A DNA stretch of 64,000 nt. Source: Blepharisma stoltei (lineage: Eukaryota; Ciliophora; Heterotrichea; Heterotrichida; Blepharismidae). A program made the position numbers and the translations under genes. The stretch is from assembly GCA_914767885.1 (NCBI GenBank), contig CAJZBQ010000056.1, forward strand, positions 946,001 through 1,010,000, in the 5' to 3' direction. The stretch's first letter is position 1; the number at the start of each line of letters is the position of its first letter. Below the pieces are notes generated by a model. That model saw only the letters and a program-made list of their open reading frames with translations, did no database searches and was not told the origin of the DNA. Positions 20,735-31,518 of this stretch are shown here, piece after piece.

Positions 20735-22189
20735 TTATTTTAGATTTCTAAATCTGTCTTCCATTGAGTCCAAATAATTTGAACCTTTAAAATCAGGATA
20801 ATTCCCTTGGCTTGGAAATTCAGTTGGAGGAGACGGAAATTGATTAGGATCTCCATTAGGTTTTGATGACGGAAATTGATTAGAGCCTCCAGTAGATTTT
20901 GGTGATGGGAATTGATTAGAGCCTCCATTAGATTTTGGAGATGGGAACTGATTTGCACCACCATTTGATTTTGGTGATGGGAACTGGTTAGAGTTTCCAT
21001 TTGGCTTTTGCCCTGAAGCTGGTCTATCAACTTGCTGGCTTCCAGGTCTTGAGTTAAGATCAGGAGCATTAGGAACATACTGGTAATTATTAAATTTCAT
21101 CATCTGCATATCACTTACATTTTTCGCTTGGTCTTTTGTCACATAATCCACCTTTTTTGCTGCAGCAATTTCCTGAATTTTCACTAATTTAAGCTCCTCA
21201 CAAGGAACAGTCACAGTTAATTTTTCAATAATCATTTTATTTACAAGATGATTTTCATCAAAATTGGCTTTCTTTGAAAATTCCACACCAAATTTTGCGG
21301 TGAACTGCTGACGAGCTTCTATTAATTCTTTGCAGTCTACTCTATTAGCTGCGTAAATAATAGATTCAACAGCAGTTCTTATATCGGTTGGACATTCCTT
21401 TGCTCCCCTGAATTGCTGGATTCTTTCGCAGCACTGGAGACAGAGTAAATTTATGACTTCTAATGCCATCAAGAGATTTTCGTTGTTAATGTAACCTTCA
21501 ACTTTTATGCTTGCCATCTCTTCTTGGCCACTTCGAAGAATTAGGATTATTAAAATTTATGTGTTAGCCATATTGGTGACACAGTCATCAAAAATCTCCC
21601 ATGTGGGAGGCTCTAACGCTTTTCGACTCCAGTCTAGAGGGTCTGTGCCACTTCCGATACCCCTCCTTGCCTTGAGTCTTAAGTCTTGAGTTCTTATGGA
21701 TTTCTGCTACTACTGGCGATTAAAGTAGCTTGACTCCATGGATCCTTGAAGTGTGTTTGGCGCCAAATTGCTTTCTTCGACAGCTTAAGGAAAAAGCCTA
21801 TTTTCCTTGTGGACTGTGCCGAACGCCCAGTTTCTTGTAGAAGAATGCCCATGGGTCCTCGTATAAAAAGGACTTTATTGAGCGTCTCCATTTCCAACAA
21901 CAGAAAAGCAGTCAAAACCTACCCTGATACACATCCCTTGAGTCTGCACTTGATTCTCTGCTCGGAGTCTGTCCCAGCTCACTGTAGCCATAAGGCTGCG
22001 CCAATAGGGTAGGTTGAATTGTGTCGCCATTTTAATGTATTGCCAACTTCGTAGAAACCCAGCGATTTCGTCTCTTAATTGAGAGTTTTTGCCGATGATC
22101 TTGTTTTTAAGAATACCAATTCTGATAGAACTCATTTTTAAGCTTGAATGAAGCTTTCTTGGGTTAAATTTCACCTGAGTGTTTCCCAT
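20735..22189 (-). CDS. IST1: IST1-like ESCRT-III associated protein
   Basis: Endosomal-sorting protein that binds ESCRT-III and Vps4 during membrane scission. 314 aa once a 510-bp retroposon IES is removed. The N-terminal helices (QVKFNPRKLHSSLKMSSIRI..DEIAGFLRS) join EEMASIKVEGYINNENLLMA then ALEVINLLCLQC, matching the IST1 core. The core continues with AAVESIIYAANRV, FSKKANF..LVNKMIIEKLTV and ELKLVKIQEIAA. The tail is a five-fold repeat around NQFPSPKSNGG, Pro/Ser/Asn-rich, in place of the usual MIM-bearing tail. Join sequence LRS(W/G)QEE varies with the exact excision point. Confidence 0.85.
21542..22051 (-). mobile_element. IES made by a retroposon, subfamily b, in IST1
   Basis: Minus-oriented copy related to 5417-5870, 5' end ATACATTAAAATGGCGACAC. 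Imperfect target duplication CTACGAAGTTGGCAA / CTTCGAAGTGGCCAA flanks it. The right TA (22052) lies in the duplication, but in the left copy that TA reads TT. The nearest left TA (21542) gives the in-frame join GF-L-ILRSGQEEM. Confidence 0.78.
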
Positions 22190-22501
22190 TTTTATAGCTC
22201 AGAAACAGTTTGGTGGATAATGAAAATAGTTTTCTTAATTGAAATTTATAAGAATATTGATATTATATTTAAATTTATATGGCGAATAAGATTTTAAATA
22301 GAAATATTATACAAAATGCTTTAATAAAAAGCTTAATGGCTTAAATATTTAAATATCAACAACCAATCTATTAAAGTTAAAGAGAAAAAATAAAAATTAC
22401 AGATGTTGTATCTTGTTTAAATTATCTCATTTATCTTATTTGATAAGTCTATTTCGTTTAATATCTCTTATAAGATCGCCTATCTTGCAGCTACCGCTGC
22501 C

Positions 22502-22591
22502 ATGGCTCTAGAGTTTCTTTTTTCTCGCCCGGAAAGACTTTTGAGACAGCCTCAAATGAAAAGAGTCCAACACAGGCTTCGATGGAGGTAA
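22502..22591 (+). CDS. Possible small protein, 5' exon only
   Basis: Starts MALEFLFSRPERLLRQPQMK and runs to RVQHRLRWR before UAA. The context CCGCTGCC before the ATG and lack of biased AT content make it look coding. Downstream, a TA-to-TA join from 22589 to either TA around 22673 would extend it by some 14-24 basic residues. Too short to assign; a mitochondrial subunit is a guess only. Confidence 0.3.
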   Translation: MALEFLFSRPERLLRQPQMKRVQHRLRWR

Positions 22592-22962
22592 ATCTTATCA
22601 AATAATAATGGTTCTTTTTGAAATTATTTAAAATTACAGGAGCATTTATAATTTCATTTAAATTGTGCATTTATACAAAGCAAGCTCACAAAGAAGTATG
22701 TTTAAATACCATATAATTAGTTGGTTAATGACAAAAAGTAGAATCTAGACAACTATTAGCAATTAACTCTCCTCCTTCGAGAGTGAGCAAAAGCTAAAAG
22801 AATCACAATTTTAGGAAAATTAACCGTTAAGATTGAACCATAAATTTTTAATCTATCAATGTTGTATAATAATTTATGATTGTAATTTAACTAGTTATAA
22901 TAAAATCTAAAACGCTTTATTAATTTTAAATATTTTTATTGTCTTTTTTTAAATCGAAAAAC

Positions 22963-23304
22963 TAAGGACCCCCCCTCATTTGTCCAATTTTCTAGTCTTT
23001 TATCATTTGTCCATTTTTCTAGTTTTTTTTTTATAGGAAAAAAAAATTTTTTAGGACCTCATTTGTCCAATTTTCTAGTCAAAATTTTGATAGAGAAAAA
23101 AAATTTTCAGGACCTCAATTGTCTCATTTTCTAGTTTTTTTAAAGTAAAAAACTAGAGTTTAGGGCATTCGAAAAAATCCAAAAAAGACTAGAAAATTGG
23201 ACAAATCATTTTTGACTAGATTTTGGGACAAATGAGGTCCTGAAGAAAAAAAAATTCTTATAAAAAAAAGACTAGAAAATTCGACAAATGAGGGGGGGGG
23301 TCCT
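22963..23304. mobile_element. Family-2 MITE, copy 1
   Basis: TA 22963, TIR AGGACCCCCCCTCATTTGTC and its inverse (GACAAATGAGGGG..GTCCT) at the right, TA 23305. The inner motif TTTTCTAGTC/GACTAGAAAA is repeated several times in both orientations, so most of the element can fold back. No ORF. Same family as 48467-49164. Confidence 0.85.
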
Positions 23305-23639
23305 TATATTGTTTAATATGAACTTTTTAGAATTAAAGATACCCGTTTTTCAAATAAGCAAAAAAATTTCTACTCTCTCTAAAGAGTAATTAATTCGATG
23401 CTCAATGCTATATAAATGAGAATTAAGCTTTATTAGTATCTCTCTATATCAATTCGCTATTTTTAAATATTTGAATAGCATCTATTCAGTATAATATAGA
23501 GATTCGAATTTCAAAGCCTAGCATTCATTATCTTTTCAAATCCAAATTGCATTAATAAATCAAAAACCTAAAATTAACATTTATTTCATGGCTGTATGCA
23601 TTTCGCTTATTATTTGGAATAATTAACCTGTTAACTAGA

Positions 23640-24038
23640 TTATTCTATTGGTTGTCCTTCAAGCACATTGACTCTCTTCATGCCTAATAAGATTGGAAGA
23701 ATTGGATAAAGTGGGAGTAAAGCCCAACGAAGCATCCAAACCTTATCAAAGAATGGGTCAAGTCTTCCTCTATTATGAGCGTCTTTTAGGTGATAGAAGA
23801 TTTTAGGCTGAGCACAATTTTCAACGCATTCAACCCATTGTCTGAATCTAAAAATGCACTTTTTCTCACTATCAACTCCTTTGATGATTTTAAGTGCTGC
23901 TTCGCATCTTTCTACCATAGCTTTGTAATCAAGGCACTTTGGTTTGCACCATTCAAGGACAAATGGTTTGGGATCTTCACCTTTTTGGAGGGTTTCTAAG
24001 ACTTTATGATGTAGTTGGTCCTCTGATAAATCAGCCAT
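23640..24038 (-). CDS. QCR6/UQCRH-like hinge protein of respiratory complex III (probable)
   Basis: 132 aa with four spaced cysteines (EWCKPKCL, MVERCEAAL, KKCIFRF, VECVENCAQPKIFYHLK) in the paired CX9-type pattern of the cytochrome bc1 hinge protein, followed by a ciliate-type C-terminal extension with a hydrophobic segment (VWMLRWALLPLYPILPILLG). The hinge protein assists cytochrome c1 and cytochrome c contact in the intermembrane space. No cleavable presequence is obvious. Other twin-CX9C proteins are possible. Confidence 0.6.
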   Translation of the reverse strand: MADLSEDQLHHKVLETLQKGEDPKPFVLEWCKPKCLDYKAMVERCEAALKIIKGVDSEKKCIFRFRQWVECVENCAQPKIFYHLKDAHNRGRLDPFFDKVWMLRWALLPLYPILPILLGMKRVNVLEGQPIE

Positions 24039-24378
24039 TTATTTATGAACCAATTGAGAATGCTGTTTAAGATATTCCTTTTTAAAATTTGATTAAATTG
24101 AGATCTTAAGAAATCCATGCTCTTGCATTAGAATATGCAGCAAAGAAGAAGATCTCAATGGTTTGAAAGGGTGCTTTTTCTTATTTTACTTTTAAAATAG
24201 TTAATTATTAAAATTTATGCATTTTTAAGCTAAAAATATGTTTCAAAAAGGGAAAATTATCAATGTTCAGTCTCTCTACAGTTTTTTCAAGTTTATTTAT
24301 AATTCAAAAATATGCATTATTAGAGTTTTCATAATTTAATATGCAAGTACTTTTCATCTTAATTAAAAAAATTAAGTT
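24039..24378. other. Divergent intergenic spacer
   Basis: 340 bp AT-rich; promoters for both neighbours presumed. Nothing else seen. Confidence 0.5.
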
Positions 24379-24795
24379 ATGCGCTTAATTAACCTCCTAT
24401 TTAGATGCTGTAACTGGGTTCGTGAAAAAGATAATGATAGCACTTCAATTGACATAAACCATCCTCCAGATCTCACATTAAAGAAAATCGAAGACTACTC
24501 AAGTTTATATGAGAAAAATAATCTTTCAGAAAGCTTACACTCAATCTCGGAGGTGAAACTAGAGGTTTCGAAAAAAGAAGAACAAGAAAATGCAGAAATA
24601 CTCCAAAAAGCACCACCAAAAAATTACCCCAAAATCCATTTGATTAATCTTGAGGTTTCTCCTGATCCAATTGTGCTTTTTGAAAAGAAGGACAAAAATA
24701 ACATAAAAGTAGCTACTCCTCATAAGAAGAAAGCGAAGAAGAAAAAGTCGAGTGAAAAGGCTTTGAAAAAGGAAGAAAAGAAAAGTGAGAAATAA
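24379..24795 (+). CDS. Unknown Lys-rich protein
   Basis: 138 aa, uninterrupted. The N-terminal LLFRCCNW could be a palmitoylation site. The middle is Ser/Glu-rich and the tail is strongly basic (KKKAKKKKSSEKALKK), a possible nuclear or membrane-binding signal. No recognised domain. Start is the first ATG, directly after an AT-rich leader. Confidence 0.6.
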   Translation: MRLINLLFRCCNWVREKDNDSTSIDINHPPDLTLKKIEDYSSLYEKNNLSESLHSISEVKLEVSKKEEQENAEILQKAPPKNYPKIHLINLEVSPDPIVLFEKKDKNNIKVATPHKKKAKKKKSSEKALKKEEKKSEK

Positions 24796-25405
24796 ACTAT
24801 GTTATAAATTTTAATGTAAATATAATCAAACTTGTTAAAATGCTCTTGAGGAATGTCTGAATTAAAAGGTATCTGTTTTTACGGATATTAGCAAATCAAA
24901 GCATATTGCATAGGCTAGTAGGTTATTGGTTCTTTGGAAAATGAAGTATCACTTGCAAGTAAATTAAAAATGAAACGAAATCTTTATAAGCTATTTTATA
25001 AGAGTAATATTTCTTAAAGTAAAACTCAGCAAAGTTTATCTTGAAAAAATAGTGATTTTCAAACATATAAATAAATTACCAAAAAACGCTAAAATAACAA
25101 AATTTAACTACAATTTAGAAAGTGTTATTAATCCATAATCTTATTTTTGAATAAAGGCATGAAACAATATTTGCTCAAGGGAAAAATTAACTCTTCAGAG
25201 TTCACTTACCATAATAGCGAATTAAGGTTTCAAATGTTATTAAGTAAATTACATAGTCTCTCATTAAAGTTCTAGGAGGATGATTATTTAGTTTTCTTTT
25301 ATCAAGATGCTTCTAAAAGAATTATATGTATGTTTTTAAAATGTTTTATCTAAAATAATATATCTTACTTTGATTCATTATTCTAATATTTTCCATAATT
25401 ACAAA
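24796..25405. other. Intergenic, AT-rich
   Basis: About 610 bp. No gene, RNA or element recognised. Confidence 0.5.
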
Positions 25406-26146
25406 ATGCAGTCAATTCCTCAATTAAAACGCTTAGAAGATTTCGAACTTCCAAAATATCAAAATTCTTGTCCTCAGCCGAAAGGTGTCCGTCGCTATCA
25501 TGTCCATAAGAATTTTGTATCTTCAGAATACGCACTTGCCCAAGATGATTATTCAAACTACTTAAAGCGAATTTTAAAACTGGATTCATCTCCAACTCCA
25601 AGTCTTTCCTATAGATCTCCAACTCATATGAGCACTCAATCGACAACAACTGATGACTATTATAAAAATGAAATTCCTACAAGGTCAGTTTCTTCACTAG
25701 AAAAACCAGTTACGATAATTAAGGTAAAAGACAGTGGAATACAGACAGAAATTTTCGAACAAAAAAATGAAAGCTCTAGCGATGAAGAAGAGGAATATAG
25801 AGAAAGACTGTCGAGAATAAGAGAAAGTAGAAGCTTAAATCAGCTTCCAAATATTAATACGCAAGAGCCACCCTCAAAACTGCTCCAGCCTCATTTAAAT
25901 TTGTCTAGTCCAGTTAGAACCCCATATAGTAACACTATGAACCCTTATGCCACGCCAAAAAACATAAACCCTTTTATTGATTACGGAAAACTCCCAGCTT
26001 TTCAGCAGCCTCTATATTCTCATAACCACCCAAAACTTCACCCAGACAATCCTATTGTGGGTTATGGAAGAGATGCTTATAAATACACGCCTAGAAAGAT
26101 GTCAAATTTCGGTACTATGATGGTAAAGCCTAACAGTTTTAGATAA
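25406..26146 (+). CDS. Unknown protein, tandem paralogue 1
   Basis: 246 aa from the methionine that aligns with the neighbour's start (MQSIPQLKRLEDF); a start 36 bp upstream is in frame. Three blocks are shared with the next gene: HKNFVSSEYALAQDDYSNYL, RSVSSLEKPVTIIKV..GIQTE and SNFGTMMVKPNSFR at the C-terminus. Between them the protein is Ser/Pro/Asn-rich and probably disordered. Conserved short blocks in a disordered chain suggest a scaffold or structural role; none is proved. Confidence 0.72.
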   Translation: MQSIPQLKRLEDFELPKYQNSCPQPKGVRRYHVHKNFVSSEYALAQDDYSNYLKRILKLDSSPTPSLSYRSPTHMSTQSTTTDDYYKNEIPTRSVSSLEKPVTIIKVKDSGIQTEIFEQKNESSSDEEEEYRERLSRIRESRSLNQLPNINTQEPPSKLLQPHLNLSSPVRTPYSNTMNPYATPKNINPFIDYGKLPAFQQPLYSHNHPKLHPDNPIVGYGRDAYKYTPRKMSNFGTMMVKPNSFR

Positions 26147-26196
26147 TGTATTTTACATTAAAATAATGAAAATAAATTATAATCATATCTATAATA

Positions 26197-26994
26197 ATGC
26201 AAAGCTTCCCTCAAACCAAAAGACCAGAGGATTTAAGATTTTATACGAATCGGGCTGCACATCTTCATCTGAATGGCAAAAAACGATTTTTTATGCATAA
26301 AAATTCAGTTTCTCCAGATTATGCATTAGCTCAAGATGATTATACAAATTTTTTAATTAGAAGTGCGAGGATGGATATAAATCAAATTAAAGATAACCCG
26401 ATGCTTTCACCTTCACGGATAAGCGGAAGTATACAAAATTTTGAAGATTATGATAAATTTACTCAAAGTAGATCGGTTTCACAAATGGAATCACCAGTAA
26501 GAAAAATAAAAATAAGTGAGATTGGAATTCAGACTGAAAAAAATAAAGAAAGTTTAAATGAAAGAGAAGAAACTGGTAACCTTTATTTAAATTTGAAACC
26601 TAGTCCTAGTCTTAACGCATTACCCACATTTAATAAACACGAAAAGCACCGCAGGAATACAGTAAGAAATGATTTTTCCAGTCCAATTAGTCCATATGCA
26701 GCTGCTGACCATACAATCACCAATAAGAATAAAGAAGAACAAAATATTTTTTATCAGCAAACCCCAAAACATTATCAGCAATATAAAATAGGTTATCAAA
26801 ACCCTTTCCCTAATATCCCAGCTTCAGATACCCTAAAATTTCATAGCGAATCTCCATATCATTCTCCCAATGCCAACCAAATTTTTAGGCCTCAGAACCA
26901 ATTAATTTCAAATAATCAAAGTAACGTTAACAATTTCTCCAGTAACCTTTCAAACTTCGGCTCAATGCTTATAAAGCCTACCAATTTTAGATAA
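26197..26994 (+). CDS. Unknown protein, tandem paralogue 2
   Basis: 265 aa, beginning MQSFPQTKRPEDL. Shares HKNSVSPDYALAQDDYTNFL, RSVSQMESPVRKIKI..GIQTE and the C-terminal SNFGSMLIKPTNFR with the gene 50 bp upstream. The disordered linkers differ, so the duplication is old. Function unknown. Confidence 0.72.
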   Translation: MQSFPQTKRPEDLRFYTNRAAHLHLNGKKRFFMHKNSVSPDYALAQDDYTNFLIRSARMDINQIKDNPMLSPSRISGSIQNFEDYDKFTQSRSVSQMESPVRKIKISEIGIQTEKNKESLNEREETGNLYLNLKPSPSLNALPTFNKHEKHRRNTVRNDFSSPISPYAAADHTITNKNKEEQNIFYQQTPKHYQQYKIGYQNPFPNIPASDTLKFHSESPYHSPNANQIFRPQNQLISNNQSNVNNFSSNLSNFGSMLIKPTNFR

Positions 26995-27017
26995 TTTTGT
27001 TAAAAAATTAAATAAAT

Positions 27018-29510
27018 CTATGATTCTATTAAAAGTTCAGAAATAGTGACTGAGCTAATTCGGATATTTTCCACAAATCCGCTCCAGTCAGGTCTAATTG
27101 TATCTTTAAGAGCTTCAAATTCTAAACTTGCTCCTGAGCAGCTGAAACTAATAATTTCAATAATATCATTATCAGCCATAATAGGCCTCAAAATAGGGGG
27201 TGTTAAAACAGGTGGCATTTTGGGTGCTGGCCGCAATATATTGACACCTCTATTGTCTTCGTATTTTCCTGTAATATTTCATCTCACATCTGCGTCAAAA
27301 TCATGGCTCATCGCTGTGTTCAATCCTAACCAATATTCATTTGTGGGGTATTTTTTGTGGCCTTTTTTAACTACTAGTGAGCAAGCAATGCGGATATTAG
27401 GTACTGGGTCATTGGCAGCATTTGATAATTCTTCTGCAAATAAACTTTGGAAGTCAGGTAAATCTACGAGATGAAGAGCAGCTTGAGAAAAAATCAATCG
27501 GTTTGTATAGCTCGGATCAATTGCAAAACTTTTGATTGCTCGACTTATTTCTTCTTTTTTGTCTGATGATAATATTAGAGCTCCAGCCCTCCCTAGTCCT
27601 AATGCAGCCTCATCTCGAATTTTTGCAATTTTGTCTTTGCATAAATCAAAAATTATTGGCCAAAGATCGCCTATAATAATAGAAATGGGATATAAGTCTA
27701 CTAAATCTTCTAATTGCTTAGCGATAGCATGCCTTGTTCTTCAGTTTCCATTTTTTGAGTTTTTTTTTATATACTGCAGAAAAACTGGCCTTGACTCTTC
27801 TTTGATATATTTCAAAAAATTAGCTAAATTATCCAATGCAATTGATTTTGCGGGGCATGTTTCTAAAAACATTCCTTTGTAAACTTTTATCAAATCATTA
27901 CTTGCTGCCTCTGGACCTATAACTTTTGCTACTTCATGGATACTTCTTGCTATGCTCTTTTTCGCTATATTTTCTCCTTCACTGCACAGTTGGAAGTACG
28001 AGCCGCTTAAGATATTCCAAGTTTCAGGGCCTAATATCTGCAGTATTCCTGGAAAATAATATGCACAATGATGCTGAAATTCGCCTTTACAGGTATTGTT
28101 TTGCGATAATCCTACAAACTGATCTAAAATTGCTGGCAATAATGCTCCTTTAGTGTATGCAATTATTTCTCCTAACTGTAATAAAGTAGCTTGCTTTACA
28201 GAATTGGATTTATCTTTCATCATTTCTATGAATCTCAGCTGCAGAATGTTTGCTTGCGCTTCTTCATTATAAACTTGAATCATCAAAGAAAATCCTTCCA
28301 CACATGATTTTCTAACTCCCCAAATAGGATCATTACTCAGTGTTATATAAATATTCAGCAGTTTATCCAATAACGCAGGCTTTGCTACCTGTTTAGCTGT
28401 CTTTGGCACACAATAAGCCACAAATTTTCTAATTTTTACTATTGGGTCTGCTGCAAATGATGCAATTTCAGGAATCACGAAATGTTCACAAATATCGGAA
28501 GTGATATAAGGAATAATATCTTTTAGAGCGGTAAATCCTTTTAGCTTATTTTCTTCTTCTTCATCATGTATTAATCTTAGCACTAAAGTCAAAATAACAC
28601 CTTCTCTTTCGTCTTTTTCTACAATAGGAGTTAGTTTTATTGCAGCATCGCATGCACCTTTAATAACTTCAGAATCTGGATCACAAAATATAAAAATTCA
28701 GGTTAATGCAGTTATAGTAATATTTAATTTTCTGTATAAGAGAATCATGGAATATTCACCCTAAATAGATATAATTTATCTAAGCATGGCAGAATCTGCT
28801 CTACAACGTCTGAATAAGAGTGCATTTCTTTGATAAAAATATCTGCTAACTCTCCCCACCACGTGAACGAAAAAAAATTTTGTTCGTTCACTGAGGAGTG
28901 TTAAATTTTATCTTAAAGAATTTATATAAATTTATAGTAAATTTTATTCTAAAATTTAAAAAATACGAAAAATGGAAAGCAAAGATAATTTAATTTGTAA
29001 ATTTATTTTTAAAATCTGTTTAAAAATCAACAGAATTAGCTAGAGATTTCATTATAGTAATTATAACCTTTATCTTAAAATATTTTTTGCTAGCTCACGG
29101 AGGGTTGGCTTTGACCCAAAAAATAGGGATTTTTCTAATGGTTTTGTTCGCTCACCGAGGTAAGGGGGATTAAGTGAGGTAGCTGCAAAGCAAACTCAGT
29201 TTTAATTTCAGGTTGATCTTCAATCTGGCTGATTAGGGCTTACAATTTGAGAGAATACATTGAACGCTGAGTCTTTTGATGATTTTCCAAGTTGCTGAAG
29301 AAGCTCAGGCAGGTTCCTTGTAAATTTTATGCGGTCTGATATAGAAGTTGAAATTGCATATTGACTAATTTTGAACAAAGCAAAGTCTATAGAAAGATCT
29401 CCAGTGCTTCTGGGAAAATTGACAACCCCTGGACCATTCCAATCATCTTGATCTAATGCAGAACCTATAGGAAGATTTATTGAAATGTCTGTGCGAGTTG
29501 AAAACTCCAT
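27018..29510 (-). CDS. HEAT-repeat phosphatase regulatory subunit (PPP4R1-like)
   Basis: Scaffold of HEAT repeats, closest by eye to protein phosphatase 4 regulatory subunit 1 / PP2A A-type proteins. Landmarks: CDPDSEVIKGACDAAIKLTP, VIPEIASFAADPIVKIRKFV, DPIWGVRKSCVEGF, CAYYFPGILQILGPETWNIL, ARSIHEVAKVIGPE, GNWRTRHAIAKQLEDLV (Trp is UGA). Removal of a MITE IES and a 41-bp IES, plus an apparent 19-nt intron near 29215, gives 702 aa. The 19-nt intron (GTAAGCCCTAATCAGCCAG) is the least certain step. Expected to target the phosphatase catalytic subunit. Confidence 0.75.
28725..28765. mobile_element. Predicted short IES (41 bp)
   Basis: TA 28725 and TA 28766. Joins CLDKLYL to NITITALTWIFIF in frame, bypassing a UAA. 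Confidence 0.55.
28847..29170. mobile_element. Family-1 MITE as IES in the HEAT gene
   Basis: TA 28847 with CTCTCCCCACCACGTGAACG hairpin end; right end GTTCGCTCACCGAGG..GGGGGA and TA 29171. Excision gives LQLPHL-ADIFIKEMHS in frame. Confidence 0.9.
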
Positions 29511-29558
29511 ATATATATTAATTAAACAAACTAAATAAGCATTTGGTTAGTAATTAGA

Positions 29559-29978
29559 TTAATAATCAGAGTCCGAGCTAGCTTGCTTTTTCACTCGTTT
29601 TTTGCCTCTTTTAGGAGCTTGATCCCAGGACTCATCGGACTCAGACTCAGATTTGGGTTCAGATTCAGAATAGTCTTCGTCAGATGGTTGGCTTTCTTCG
29701 CTTTCTTCCTCTTCTTCGTTATATGACTCTTCTTCAGAAGGAGTTTTTTGCTTTGGCTTCTTTATAATTTTTGGCTTTACATTTTGATTTGTATCACTTT
29801 CATCTGATAGGAGAACACTTTCTTCATCAGAATTCTGTATAGTCAGCTGCTTTGGCAAGAGGTTTCCGTTTAATTTGGCATCTGCAAATTCATCTTTAGC
29901 TTTTTTATTAGGAGTTCCTGTACTTGGATCGTTTTTTTCATTTTGGCGCTTAAGTGGCAATGTATTGGAACTGGACAT
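29559..29978 (-). CDS. Acidic Ser/Glu-rich protein, probably nuclear
   Basis: 139 aa. Low-complexity runs of Glu/Ser (SEEESYNEEEEESEESQ) alternate with basic clusters (KKAKDE, KPKIIKKPKQK, PKRGKKRVKKQ) resembling nuclear signals and histone-chaperone or casein-kinase target tails. No folded domain. Function unknown. Confidence 0.65.
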   Translation of the reverse strand: MSSSNTLPLKRQNEKNDPSTGTPNKKAKDEFADAKLNGNLLPKQLTIQNSDEESVLLSDESDTNQNVKPKIIKKPKQKTPSEEESYNEEEEESEESQPSDEDYSESEPKSESESDESWDQAPKRGKKRVKKQASSDSDY

Positions 29979-30450
29979 AATCTTTTTATTTTATCTTCGC
30001 TAGTTTATTTATAAATTTTATATCTAATAAATTTATAATAGGGCATAATCAAATTATTTTTCTATTCTTAAAGCAGGCAATCTACTGATTTTAAACGATT
30101 TTAAAAAATAGTCAATTTGTTGGATGAAATGCCATAGATATATAGGCGAGCCAATATTTTAAATATAAATGTATCAATTTATTTGCGATTTTTCATTTTA
30201 AACAAATTGTCAAGGTGGCATGATATGGGAACAGAAATTCAACGCTCAAGGCATACCTTCTCCTGAGTTATATCTTTGAAAAAATTATTGCATATGCGTG
30301 CTAATACTAATAATGATAGCCACCATAAATGGTATTTTTATTCTCCAAATTTCAGATTAGATAATCAAAGTGCAATTTTTTATATTTAACATAAATGGAA
30401 AAATAAGAAGACCTTTAAATGTAATACATTAAATATTCATAGCTATGAGT
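29979..30450. other. Intergenic, AT-rich
   Basis: 472 bp; nothing recognised. Confidence 0.5.
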
Positions 30451-31518
30451 TTATAAGCTGATTTCAAAAGTTTTCTTTTTCTTTGCAGGCTTTTTATTCC
30501 TCATAAAACTCGGAACATAATCAACATTTCCAGCGGCTGGAGCTTTAGTTGTAGGAGTCGACGATCTCACTGAAGTGCTTCCATGTCTTAGTGAAGTTTC
30601 ACTTTTTTGTGAACTCATGCTTATACTTTTCAAATTCAAAGCCTTAATTTCTTCTTTTCTTGGACTTTTCGCCAGCGGCGGTGACTCAGAGTCATTTTCT
30701 TCATCTAAATATCCTTCATTGTTTACTGGAGGTAAAAATTCACTTTTTATCATATATGCTTCAGGCATCTGTGAAAAATTAGTTTTAAGCACTTCTGACT
30801 CAGTTGTGGACGCTGTTTGATTCCTTCTGTTTGAAGTCTTAAATTTCGCTAAATCCAAAGCGCCTTCTTTTTGAATTTCTTCAAGTAAAATTTCATAGCT
30901 TCTCACCTTATTCCTTAATTCATCGTTTTCATCAAGGACTGCTTGGACTTGGGTTTCTATTTGGAATCTTTGATGCTGGGCATCTTCTAGTTGCGTTTGC
31001 AGCTTAGGGATGGTTTCTCTTTTTAGTGTGGTGTTTTCGGATCTAAGAACTTCATTTTCTTCGCGAAATTCATTTAGCTCATCTTCGTCAATGTCTTTGG
31101 TTTCAGCTTTAACTAGTAGCGCTTTGGCTTCTCTGTATTTCTCTTCAAATGTTTCTTTCATTTTATTAGCAAATTCAAGCTCATCCTTTAATTTTTCGAT
31201 TTCTGCATTGTTTGATTCTTTATTTTTAAAAGACTGGCTTTCTTGCTCTTCACTTTCTCTGGAATTTTTGAGGGAGCTTAATTTGCTGTTTTTGTCTACT
31301 TGCTGTTTAATTATTTCTTTGAGATGGACGATTTCTTCATCTTTTGCCTGAAGAAGCGCTTTAAGCTCGCTGATTTTTACTTCCATTTGGCTTACTTGGG
31401 CAACGTAATATTGGTTTGCACGGGTAATTGTATCTTTCTCTGATTTGAACTGCCGGAGTTCAAAGAGTTCTTTGATGATTTGCTGGTTGAGTGGAATCTC
31501 TTTAGAGAAATCAGACAT
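30451..31518 (-). CDS. Coiled-coil protein of unknown function
   Basis: 355 aa. Residues about 10-215 are nearly continuous heptads (IKELFELRQFKSEKD, EIVHLKEIIKQQVDK, ENEVLRSENTTLKRE). The second half is Ser/Pro-rich and disordered. The end is basic with the short conserved-looking VPSFMRNKKPAKKKK. No UGA, intron or IES. Likely structural; no family assigned. Confidence 0.7.
   Translation of the reverse strand: MSDFSKEIPLNQQIIKELFELRQFKSEKDTITRANQYYVAQVSQMEVKISELKALLQAKDEEIVHLKEIIKQQVDKNSKLSSLKNSRESEEQESQSFKNKESNNAEIEKLKDELEFANKMKETFEEKYREAKALLVKAETKDIDEDELNEFREENEVLRSENTTLKRETIPKLQTQLEDAQHQRFQIETQVQAVLDENDELRNKVRSYEILLEEIQKEGALDLAKFKTSNRRNQTASTTESEVLKTNFSQMPEAYMIKSEFLPPVNNEGYLDEENDSESPPLAKSPRKEEIKALNLKSISMSSQKSETSLRHGSTSVRSSTPTTKAPAAGNVDYVPSFMRNKKPAKKKKTFEISL

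Larger units (their letters stand above)
22190..23639. other. Intergenic region with a MITE and MITE debris
   Basis: Contains a possible 30-residue ORF (22502), a degraded family-1-like stretch (about 22757-22960, beginning TTAACTCTCCTCC and GAGAGTGAGCAAAA), a family-2 MITE (22963-23304) and AT-rich DNA. No convincing gene otherwise. Confidence 0.6.
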
